This document shows, piece after piece, positions 24,223 to 33,900 of a stretch of DNA of 64,000 nucleotides. Numbering within the stretch: the stretch's first letter is position 1; each line of letters opens with the position of its first letter. The notes beneath the pieces are model-generated. The model had not been told where the DNA came from. It searched no databases and saw nothing but the letters and a program-made list of their open reading frames with translations. Position numbers and translations under genes: made by a program. Origin of the DNA: JBAXXL01 sp038206725 (GTDB lineage Bacteria; Bacteroidota; Ignavibacteria; Kapaibacteriales; UBA2268); assembly GCA_038206725.1 (NCBI GenBank), contig JBBRAO010000001.1, positions 76,037 through 140,036 of the forward strand. Reading direction: 5' to 3'.

Positions 24223-24933
24223 ATGATAGAAGAATTACGAGAGAATTGGGAAATTGTAAAGAGGAAAGCTGAAAAAGCGGCTTTGAATTGTAATCGTTTA
24301 CCCGAAGATATAAAGATAATCGCTGTTTCGAAGACAAAGCCGGTTGAACAGGTTTATGCCGCAATATCAGCAGGAATGAATGTATTTGGCGAGAATTACG
24401 CTCAGGAATTACATTCCAAGTATTTAAATTTTGAGCAAAGGAACGCGAAACAGCCGGAATGGCATTTTATCGGGACATTGCAAAGAAATAATGTAAAATA
24501 TATAGCTCCCTTTGTTTCGATGATTCATTCGGTTGATTCCGATAAATTAGCTGAAGAAATCGACAAACGAGCCGCCGATAGTAATAGGATTATTGATTGC
24601 TTGTTGCAGGTAAATACGAGCGACGAATTTTCAAAATCGGGGGAAGACCCTGAACGTATTATTGATTTAGCCAAAGAAGTATTAAGACATAAGAACTTAA
24701 ACATAAAAGGGCTTATGACAATCGGCACATTTACAGAATGTGAAGAAACTATAAGAAAAGAATTTACTATTCTGCGTGATTGTTTGCGTTTGGTTAATAA
24801 GGAAGTTGGTTTAAATTGGAAAGAGCTCTCAATGGGAATGACTTCTGATTATGACATTGCGATTGAAGAAGGTGCAACGATAGTAAGAGTAGGAACGGCA
24901 ATTTTTGGTAACCGGATATATTCGGAAAAATAA
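24223..24933 (+). CDS. YggS-family pyridoxal-phosphate homeostasis protein
   Basis: 236 residues, a single-domain fold-III PLP protein of the YggS/PROSC family. The PLP Lys is K37 in IIAVSKTKP; GENYAQE, EWHFIGTLQRNN, LMTIG and LSMGMTSDYDIAIEEGATIVRVGTAIFG are family landmarks. It is thought to buffer free PLP rather than catalyse a reaction. The next gene starts one base after its stop. Confidence 0.93.
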   Translation: MIEELRENWEIVKRKAEKAALNCNRLPEDIKIIAVSKTKPVEQVYAAISAGMNVFGENYAQELHSKYLNFEQRNAKQPEWHFIGTLQRNNVKYIAPFVSMIHSVDSDKLAEEIDKRAADSNRIIDCLLQVNTSDEFSKSGEDPERIIDLAKEVLRHKNLNIKGLMTIGTFTECEETIRKEFTILRDCLRLVNKEVGLNWKELSMGMTSDYDIAIEEGATIVRVGTAIFGNRIYSEK

Positions 24934-24934
24934 A

Positions 24935-27900
24935 ATGGAAAATGAAAACTCAACGGCTTTGATTCACAGAGCTAAAGAATTAAACTGTCTTTATAATATA
25001 GATGCTATATTTTCGAATAAGGAATTAAAACCTTATGATAAATTGCAGAGAATTGTCGAGGTTCTCCCATCAGGATTTCATTATTCCGAGTACTGCTGTG
25101 CGAAAATAGTTTTAGAACACGAAATGTACCAAAGTGTTAATTATACTGACACGCTATGGATTCTTGCAAGCGACATATATTTGGAAGGTGAAATAATCGG
25201 CACTATATCGGTCAATTACAAAAAACAATTCCCCGATAGAGATGAAACGGGTTTTTCGAGTGAAGAGCGCCATTTGCTTAATACAGTCAGCCAATGGCTG
25301 AGCCGCGATATGGTTTTATATAAATATGATAAACTTTATGCAAAGATTAAAGATGGTCATTTAAGTAAAAACCAAAACAGAAGGGCGGATTGGGAGATTA
25401 TTTTGGATATGCAAAAGCGTACCGACCAGATGATATTTTCCGTTATATCCAAGAAAATGCTGAACCATATGCTTTGTGCCGGTATTAAAGAAGCACCCGG
25501 ATTATTTGTTGTTCTGGGTTCAGTCATTGATCCTGAAATGAATGAGACCACCGAAGTTAACACACCTACTCGTAAGCAAGTGCTACAAAGTTCGTTCAAT
25601 TTGGCGAGTGAGATATTCGAATTAGCGAAAAAGTATTATAACGACAACGAATTGATGGATTTAATCAGAAAGTGGATTTCGGAAGAGAAAATGAAATCCC
25701 TCGTTAAATCACTTTCTGGTCAAAGTGCTTCTTTAACTGAGATATCCGATGCACTACAACTTTATCATCAACAAAACCCTTCGTTTGAGTTGGAAGGTTC
25801 AAAATTGGAATTGGGTATCAAAGTAGCATTGATTTCGAAGTTTTTCACCGATCAACTGGATTTTATTAATGTTGTCAAAGGTCTTATGGAAGTACGCGAT
25901 TTCTATGAGATAATGAAAACTGTGATTTTCCCACCTATGAGCTTTGGAAAATTGGGTGGCAAAAGTGCGGGCTTAATAATCGCGAAGAAAGTTATAGAGC
26001 GCTCGAGCGCTTATATGGAATTGTTGGATCATATCGAAATACCCAAGACTTGGTATATCACGTCCGACGGTATTATGAGCTTCCTGAACTTTAACAATTT
26101 AGAGGATATGAATGAGCAAAAATATAAAGATATTGATGATATAAGTCAGGAATATCCGCATATTATTCAAACCTTTAAAAACTCGCATTTTCCGGCGTAT
26201 ATGATCAATGGTCTTTCGCGCGCGTTGGACGATTTCGGCGAAGGTCCGATAATTGTCCGCTCGAGTTCGCTGTTGGAGGATCGTTTGGGAACCGCTTTTG
26301 CAGGAAAATACAAAAGTTTGTTTCTTGCTAACCAAGGTCCTAAGGAACAGAGACTAGAAGATTTGCTTGATGCTATCGCCGAAGTATATGCTTCGATTTT
26401 CAGCCCGGATGCAATCGGTTACAGAAAAGAACGCGGTCTGCTCGATTTTAATGAGCAGATGGGACTGCTTATCCAAAGTGTAGTCGGTACAAAAGCAGGG
26501 AAATACTTCTTCCCGGCTTATGCGGGTGTGGCTTTCAGCAACAATGAGTTCCGTTGGTCACCGCGTATAAAGCGTACTGATGGAATAATAAGGCTGGTTG
26601 CGGGTTTAGGTACTCGCGCTGTTGATAGACTGGGTAACGATTTTCCTATTCTTATATCACCCGGACAGCCGGATTTGAGAGTGAATATAACTTATAACGA
26701 TATGGTCAGGTATTCTCCGAAGATGATGGATGTGATAAATTTGGAGACAAATACATTTGAAACGATTGATATAGTACAATTAGTCAGGGTATGTGGTTAT
26801 CAATTCCCTGAACTGAATAATATGTTTTCAATTGACGAGCAGGGGCATTTGAAAAAACCGCTCGGTTTGGGAATAAACCCCGCTGAGGATGACATAGTAC
26901 CAACATTTGAAAACCTCTTTACAAGAACCAATTTTATTGAAAAAATCAAGGTAATGCTTTTTGAGTTGCAAAATAAATTGGGGTATCCCGTTGATATAGA
27001 ATTCGCTTCCGATGGTAAGAATCTATACATTTTACAATGCCGTCCTCAAGCGGAATCAATGGATTCTGTTTCGGCGATTATCCCAAAAGATATTGATCCT
27101 GACCGAGTTCTGTTTACAGCGACGCAATTTGTGTCGAACGGTAAAGTGCCGAACATAGGTTATGTTATATATGTTGATCCTGATACTTATGAAAATATGT
27201 CTGATTACGACGCGATGCGGGATGTAGGTAGAGCAATCGGAAAGCTGAACACTCTGTTGCCAAAGCGTAGTTTTATAATGATGGGTCCCGGAAGATGGGG
27301 AACAAGAGACGATATAAAAATGGGTGTAAAAGTAACTTATGCCGATATAAATAATACTGCTATGCTGATAGAAATAGCAAAGACTAAAGGCAGTTTTACT
27401 CCTGATTTATCGTTTGGAACGCATTTCTTCCAAGATTTGGTAGAAGCTGAAATTAGATATTTGCCTTTATATCCTGATAATAAACAAAATAAATTCAATG
27501 CCGAGTTTTTTATAAACGCAAAAAACTCATTGGATAGATTCCTTCCTGAATTTAAGCATTTAGAAGATGTTTTGAAAGTGATTAATATTCGCGAAAATAC
27601 TAATGGAAACATATTGAGAATATTAATGAACGCTATGGAAGATAAAGCACTGGCATATATGACAATGGCTGATACAAAAACTATTTTCGAAGAGCTGAGC
27701 GATTTCGCGACCGATGCTTCAATTTACGATGAGCCGCTACAGTGGCGCAAGCGAATGAGTGAAAGTATTGCAGGGCATTTGGATCCGGAAAAATTCGGAG
27801 TCAAAGGTATTTATTTGTTTGGGTCTGTCTTTTTAGAACGTGCCGCCGCGGATTCCGATATTGACTTAATAATTCATTTTGCCGGTACGCCAAGACAAAA

Positions 27901-28108
27901 ACACGATTTGATTATATGGTTAGATGCTTGGAATAGTTGTTTAGCTCAAATCAATTATAATAAATCCGGGTACAAGATGAATAAAATTCTCGACGTTGTG
28001 CTGATAGAAGATAATGAATTCGAAACACGTAAGTACCACGCTGAATTGTTGGATCCTAAAAATCGCGCGTCAAGAAAACTGAAAATGAACAGAAAAAAAA
28101 TAATTTAG
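24935..28108 (+). CDS. PEP-synthase-like ATP-grasp protein fused to a nucleotidyltransferase domain
   Basis: 1057 residues. The N-terminal part (about 15-130) looks GAF-like (SGFHYSEYCCAKIV ... EGEIIGTISVNY). The middle (about 335-715) is a PPDK_N-type ATP-grasp: GKLGGKSAGL, IIVRSSSLLEDRLGTAFAGK and YILQCRPQ. There is no phospho-His swivel domain and no PEP-binding barrel. A conserved-looking stretch follows (FIMMGPGRWGTRDD ... LSFGTHFFQDLVEAE). The C-terminus (about 955-1057) is a Pol-beta-type nucleotidyltransferase with FGSVFLERAAADSDIDLII and a third Asp in ILDVVLIED. The start at 24935 is preferred over an in-frame one inside YggS. Probable activity is ATP-dependent transfer to an unknown substrate. 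Confidence 0.78.
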   Translation: MENENSTALIHRAKELNCLYNIDAIFSNKELKPYDKLQRIVEVLPSGFHYSEYCCAKIVLEHEMYQSVNYTDTLWILASDIYLEGEIIGTISVNYKKQFPDRDETGFSSEERHLLNTVSQWLSRDMVLYKYDKLYAKIKDGHLSKNQNRRADWEIILDMQKRTDQMIFSVISKKMLNHMLCAGIKEAPGLFVVLGSVIDPEMNETTEVNTPTRKQVLQSSFNLASEIFELAKKYYNDNELMDLIRKWISEEKMKSLVKSLSGQSASLTEISDALQLYHQQNPSFELEGSKLELGIKVALISKFFTDQLDFINVVKGLMEVRDFYEIMKTVIFPPMSFGKLGGKSAGLIIAKKVIERSSAYMELLDHIEIPKTWYITSDGIMSFLNFNNLEDMNEQKYKDIDDISQEYPHIIQTFKNSHFPAYMINGLSRALDDFGEGPIIVRSSSLLEDRLGTAFAGKYKSLFLANQGPKEQRLEDLLDAIAEVYASIFSPDAIGYRKERGLLDFNEQMGLLIQSVVGTKAGKYFFPAYAGVAFSNNEFRWSPRIKRTDGIIRLVAGLGTRAVDRLGNDFPILISPGQPDLRVNITYNDMVRYSPKMMDVINLETNTFETIDIVQLVRVCGYQFPELNNMFSIDEQGHLKKPLGLGINPAEDDIVPTFENLFTRTNFIEKIKVMLFELQNKLGYPVDIEFASDGKNLYILQCRPQAESMDSVSAIIPKDIDPDRVLFTATQFVSNGKVPNIGYVIYVDPDTYENMSDYDAMRDVGRAIGKLNTLLPKRSFIMMGPGRWGTRDDIKMGVKVTYADINNTAMLIEIAKTKGSFTPDLSFGTHFFQDLVEAEIRYLPLYPDNKQNKFNAEFFINAKNSLDRFLPEFKHLEDVLKVINIRENTNGNILRILMNAMEDKALAYMTMADTKTIFEELSDFATDASIYDEPLQWRKRMSESIAGHLDPEKFGVKGIYLFGSVFLERAAADSDIDLIIHFAGTPRQKHDLIIWLDAWNSCLAQINYNKSGYKMNKILDVVLIEDNEFETRKYHAELLDPKNRASRKLKMNRKKII

Positions 28109-28203
28109 TTTGATGATATTTTATAGTTCGACAAAATAATACTAATTTAGTATCTGTAAAATCTGAAAATTTGTTTTATCCGTTTTATACATTTGGGGGA
28201 ATT

Positions 28204-30375
28204 ATGATGACGGACGAAGAACTAAACCAGTTTAAGAAGAAAAATTTTTGGAAATTTTTCTTCTTAATGATTGTTCTTGCTCTTTTATTTATTGCGATAG
28301 GGACAAAACTATTTAAAATACAATTAATAGACAGCGCATTATACGAAGCAAAGGCTAAAAAGCAACACGAGTCAGCGTTACCGCTAAAGGCACGCCGTGG
28401 CGATATGTTTGATAGAAACGGGAATTTGCTCGTTACTTCCACAGCTCTATATACTATAGGCTGTGACATACAGACTATAGAAAATAAAGAGTTGGTCTGC
28501 AAAATCTTAGCCTCGAAAACCGATAAAAATGAAAAGTTTTATTTAGATAAAATAGCAAAATGCGAAAAGCAGGTAGCTCCCAAAAACAAACCCAAAAACC
28601 GATTTGTGTATTTAGCAAAAGGCTTAACCGAAGGACAGGTTAAAGCTTTAAAATTTCTAAAAGATAAAGGTGTGGTAATACTATCCAACCCCTATAGGAA
28701 TTATATTTACGGTAGAAACGGTGCTCAAATCCTTGGTCTGACCGATATAGAAGGCATTGGTTTGAGTGGTTTAGAACTTAAATACGCTGAAGAACTGAAA
28801 GGTGAAGACGGGATGATGACTTACCAACGCGACGGACTCGGGCAACTGCACTTGTCCTCATCATTACCCTTTATACCCGCAAAAGACGGCAATTCCCTCC
28901 AATTGACCATAGACATAGATTTACAAAAAATAGTAGAATATGAACTACAACACGGTGTTCTTTGGTCGCAAGCGCGTTCGGGAACAGTCATAGCTATACA
29001 ACCGCAAACGGGTGAAATATTAGCAATGGCATCGTACCCGAATTACGATCCGATGAATCGCGCGACCGCTACAAATGATAGAATTCGTAACCGAGCAATA
29101 ACCGACCAATATGAACCGGGCTCAACATTCAAGTTAATCACTGCCGCAACCGCTATGGAAGAGGGTGTAATTGCTGAATCCGATTCAATTAATGGGTTTG
29201 GTGGAAGATTTATGATTAGAGATAGGGTAATTAAAGACGATCACCCCATCGGAATGATGACCTTCCGACAAGCTGTTCAAAAATCGAGTAATATAGCATT
29301 TGCACAAATTGCGCTCCGAATACCTTCTCCGGGTGGAACCAGTCTTTTCTATAAATATATCAGGGATTTTGGATTTGGTTTGGAATCCGGTATTGATTTA
29401 TTGGGTGAAGTTGGCGGATTTCTGCCAAAAGCAAAGAAGTTTACCAGCATTGCGAAAGCGTATATCGGTCACGGCTACGGCTTATCAATAACGCCGATTC
29501 AATTAGCCGCCGCTTATGCCGCCGCTGTAAATGACGGTTATTTGATGAGACCCCACCTTGTAAAAGAAATTGTGGATGAAAAAGGCAAGCACATTAGGGA
29601 AATACACCCTGAAATGATAAGACAAGTGATTTCGGAAGAAACGTCCCGGCGATTGCGCAATCTATTTGTCGCGGCTGTGGATAGTGGAACCGGAAAAAAT
29701 GCTTATATAGAGGGGATTAATATCGGCGGTAAAACCGGTACTTCACAACAATTGGACGCGTTCGGTGTATATTCTACGCAGTATTATAACGCGTCTTTTG
29801 CGGGATTCTTTCCTGCTGAAAACCCCCAAGTAGTATTACTAGTCATTATGGATAGACCTGCGATAAATATCTATGGTGGCACGATTGCCGCCCCAATATT
29901 TAAAAATATTGCCGCGCGATGGATAGCCGTACGCAGTTCTTATGCCCAGTCCGATTATGAAGTTGACTCGGTTATGAAAATAGATAGGACCCTTCCGTAC
30001 TTTTTGCAAAATAGAGGTGTCCCCAATTTACTGGGAATGAATACCAAATCGGCGGAAAAGCTACTAGGTAAGTTGAAACTCGATTTGGAAACCGACCAAG
30101 AAGGAATAATTTATAAGCAGATTCCAACATTCGGTTCTACTCTAACGAATGTTTCGAAAATCTATGTAAAAACTTATTCAAATGAAATAACCTATGAGCA
30201 AACTCAAAAGAAAAAAATAAAGCCGAACGTTTACAATTTACCGTTAAGGCAAGCTATGGCTTTGCTTAACAGAGCCGGATTTAAAACTATAGCCCACGGC
30301 AGTGGAAGAGTTTACTCGCAATCCTGGACGGCGGATGTGAACAACAAACCGGTTTGTAGTTTGGAATGTAAGTAG
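28204..30375 (+). CDS. ftsI: FtsI-type class B penicillin-binding protein with PASTA domain
   Basis: 723 residues. A short cytoplasmic tail and one TM helix (about 18-34) are followed by the pedestal (ARRGDMFDRNGNLL) and the transpeptidase domain: Ser307 in EPGSTFK, SSN in the second motif and GGKTGTSQQ in the third. The C-terminus has one or two PASTA-like segments (VPNLLGMNTKSAEKLLGKLK, VYNLPLRQAMALLNRAGF). This matches the septal FtsI/SpoVD type; a PBP2-like elongation role cannot be excluded because it is outside an mra/dcw cluster. GGGGGA lies just before the two ATG codons at 28204 and 28207. Confidence 0.88.
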   Translation: MMTDEELNQFKKKNFWKFFFLMIVLALLFIAIGTKLFKIQLIDSALYEAKAKKQHESALPLKARRGDMFDRNGNLLVTSTALYTIGCDIQTIENKELVCKILASKTDKNEKFYLDKIAKCEKQVAPKNKPKNRFVYLAKGLTEGQVKALKFLKDKGVVILSNPYRNYIYGRNGAQILGLTDIEGIGLSGLELKYAEELKGEDGMMTYQRDGLGQLHLSSSLPFIPAKDGNSLQLTIDIDLQKIVEYELQHGVLWSQARSGTVIAIQPQTGEILAMASYPNYDPMNRATATNDRIRNRAITDQYEPGSTFKLITAATAMEEGVIAESDSINGFGGRFMIRDRVIKDDHPIGMMTFRQAVQKSSNIAFAQIALRIPSPGGTSLFYKYIRDFGFGLESGIDLLGEVGGFLPKAKKFTSIAKAYIGHGYGLSITPIQLAAAYAAAVNDGYLMRPHLVKEIVDEKGKHIREIHPEMIRQVISEETSRRLRNLFVAAVDSGTGKNAYIEGINIGGKTGTSQQLDAFGVYSTQYYNASFAGFFPAENPQVVLLVIMDRPAINIYGGTIAAPIFKNIAARWIAVRSSYAQSDYEVDSVMKIDRTLPYFLQNRGVPNLLGMNTKSAEKLLGKLKLDLETDQEGIIYKQIPTFGSTLTNVSKIYVKTYSNEITYEQTQKKKIKPNVYNLPLRQAMALLNRAGFKTIAHGSGRVYSQSWTADVNNKPVCSLECK

Positions 30376-30941
30376 GAAAGTTGTCTGAACCTGGATTTAT
30401 AGGATTCTTTGGATTAAAGGAAGCGAAGAAGAGAAACCCCCTATCCCCCTTGGAACAAGGGGGAACGAAGAAGAGACGAAGTGTCACTCTGAAGGAAGTG
30501 AAGAGTCCATCTTCTATTAGTGAACGGTTTATTAAAGAAATTAGTTGCCATGGCTTTTAAGCCGTTCTTAGGGTTTGCCCTTGATAAAAGGGTGCTTTAG
30601 CCAAAGTTTCAATTTGATTTTGGCTAAAGCCCAATACAAAAACCCAATACAAAAACTAATTCCAACCCACGACTTAAAAGTCGTGGCTATTCAAGAAATA
30701 TTCCACGTCCTCGGGAAAAACAAAAAAATATTTCAATTATTTTTTTAAAAGATGTAACATTTTTTAATTTTTCGTGTTACTGATTATACAGAAACAGATA
30801 GAATTAATTGTATTAATTTTAGTTAATATAATTAATTTTTAGCAATAATTCATTTATTTTTGTTGATATTGAAAAAAAATGTTTATTTTAGTAGTTGATA
30901 ATGTATAAAAATAATTTTTTAAATATTTTGGAGATTTTATA
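30376..30941. repeat. Repeat-rich intergenic region
   Basis: No gene. In order: a C-rich hairpin CCCCCTT-GGAAC-AAGGGGG (30445-30463); a GTCA...CCATCTTC element (30483-30514); GGCTTTTAAGCC (30552-30563); a hairpin with GCTTTAGCCAAA arms (30594-30630); two tandem copies of CCCAATACAAAAA (from 30631); and CCACGACTTAAAAGTCGTGG (30667-30686). An AT-rich promoter region for the giant T9SS gene follows. Confidence 0.8.
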
Positions 30942-33900
30942 ATGAAAAGACCTATATTCAATGGAATAGGATTGAAGGCGATAATCGTCGCTTTTGCTCT
31001 TTTATTATTCTCGAATACCGGCGCTGATGCGGCTTATTGCCAGCCGAATAATATGTACTATTACACCGGTTACGGTATGCGTATAAACTTAGTTAAATTC
31101 AACAAAGAAGTTATAATGAAATGGGATGGATTACGCGATGCAAACGGTAATTTGCAACTTCCTTGCTCAACCAACCCAGCTAACTTAAGCGGCTCGGCAC
31201 CATTTTGGAGAGATGTTGAAAAAGGAAATCCAGTAATAAAAGCAGATAAGGACAAAGAATATGATATGATGTGCTACGGTGGTGCGACATCTTTAAGCTA
31301 TAACGCTGGAAGCTCATATCCTGAATACGCTCAACCGAGCGGTAACTATTACCAAGATTTTGCAGTTTATGTTGACTGCGATCAAAACGGTAAATTCGAA
31401 GAAACCGAAAAAATCGGCTCATCAATAGGCTCTTATGCTTTCGAATGTAATTTCAAAGTTAAAGTACCTAAGACTGCAAAAGCAGGTAACACAACAATGC
31501 GTATTGTGTGCGATTATTACGGAATGAGCGGTAGTTATCTTACAGCTTGTGGAACGTACTACGGCGAAGCGAGAGATTTTGCGATTACTATTGCCGGCGG
31601 CGTTGATGCGGGAATCAGCCAAATCACTGCACCTCTTCCTCCTTTAACGGCTGGAGTTCATACAGTAAAAGCTATGTTGAAGAACTATTCCGGTTCCACA
31701 CCAATCACAAAAGTAACCATAAAATGGTCAGTTGACGGTGTAGCACAAACAGAAGTTGCTTGGACTGGGACTTTGACTCCTCTTGCACAAACAGAAGTTA
31801 CTTTAGGTGATTTTGACTTTGCTTCGAAAGGCGCTTCAACAACCTATACAATTTTAGCAAATACATTCAAACCTAACGGCGAAGATGATGAAACTCCTTT
31901 GAATGACTTTTGCCCAGCTTATAGTTTATCATTGCCGGTTTCACCGGGAACTTATTATATCGGTGGCGATAACCCTGATTTTGCTAATTTAAAAGACGCT
32001 CTTGAAGTTGTTTCCAAATCCGGTATCAAAGGCGATGGCGCATTTATTTATAAAATCAGACCAGGTATTTATAACGGTCCTTTTGTAATGAACAATTTCC
32101 AACACAACAACAATCCTTTTGTTTTCGAAAGCGATCCTGATGTACCAGGTTCAGTAACTCTTACAGCTACTGCAACAATTGCTAATTATGTATTTTATAT
32201 TAATAATATGCCTGATATAACAATCCGCAATTTGAATTTTTCAGTTAAAGATGTAAATTCTTATGGTGGTAGAATATTCCAAATCCAAGGTAATGCTAAT
32301 AACTTTACTTTTGAAAATAACGTTCTAACAGGTTTGGCAGATGTACAACAAGTAGCTTATAAATACGCTTTGATTGATATGCAAGCAAACAATATGAATA
32401 ATATATCAATTCAAAGAAACACTTTCAACGATGGCTATATGAGTTTGGTTTTAATCAATAAATCAGGTACCTCTAAAGGTGTGAAAATTGATAAAAACAA
32501 ATTTAACGGATTTTCCGGTCGCGCTATCAATGTTGAAGGTATAAGCAATACAGTTGTTTCCAACAACGTAATGAAATCGAGCACAGTACCTACAACTTAT
32601 GGTATAAATGTATTAAACGGTTCAGATATAACCAATAATACTATAGCCGGCATAATTGGAACTCCAACTATCGGTGCAGGTATCAATGTTGTACATACTA
32701 CTGTAAACGCACCTGCTACAATTTCAAATAACAGCATTACAGTTTGTAGTGGTATTAATGGTATTTCCGCTTCCGGTATCAGAGGCGGCGAAATAAATAA
32801 TAATACTATCAATTTGAATAACTTGAACTTTAGCACGGCTACAAATGGTATCGTTTTAACCGCGACTGCTCCTGTAGTTGAAAAAGTTACAGTTTCTCAG
32901 AATATCGTAGCGATTGAGAACGGTTATGGTTTAAACATTTTAAATTATACTACTGATATTTTGAAAAACAAATTAGTAGCTTCAAATTCAGGCTCATTAG
33001 TTAACTTAAGAGGTTTAAGCGCAACCGGTTCTAACGGTTGGATTTTACTGAATGAAGTTATAAGCGGCGGCGAAGCTATGGAAATTGACAAGAGTAATTT
33101 CACTGTAGCATATAATTCGACCTTATCAACAGGTTCATCGAGCACGTTAACAATGGAAACCGGTGGAAATAAAATCTATCGTAACCAATTTGTTAACAAA
33201 GGTACAGGAAATGCTTTCGCAATTACTGCTATGGGCACAAACGTATTAAGTCAAAACAACTACTATTCTTCAACCGGAGTTATTGGAACAGTTGGTGCAA
33301 CGCCTTATACAAATGTTTCTCAATTGCTCGCTATTGACAAAAATGCTATTAGCACAAATCCTAATTATCTTGACAACTACAGTTTGAAAATCGTTGAGTT
33401 GAAAGAAGAATTAATTTTCAACGCACCTTTGGCAAATGTTACTTGGCCTGCCGGCTATCAAGGTACTTACGAAGAAACTACAATTGACGGTAAATATAGA
33501 AACAATGTTTATTACGTTGGTGCTTACACAATCGTACCTGTAGTTGACATCTATAAATATACAAAAGACTTGATTGATTGCGCCGGTGCTAAAGATATGT
33601 CAATTATTTGCTCAGGTAAAGCTAACTTAGGTTCACAACCTAGATACCAATGGTACAAAGATGGTGCTGAACTACCTGGCGAAAATTCACATAAACTTAG
33701 CTTCCCTAATTTCGATTATCCAACAAGTGGTATTTACAAATGTAGAGTATCTGCCGCCGGTATCGCTAAACCACTATGGTCAGGCGACATTCCTGTTTAT
33801 GCTTTAACAGTTCCTGAAATCACAGATCAACCTAAAGAAGTAATTAACGCTCAACTTGGCGGTTCATACAACTTCGAAGTGAAAGCTCACTATCGTGGTT

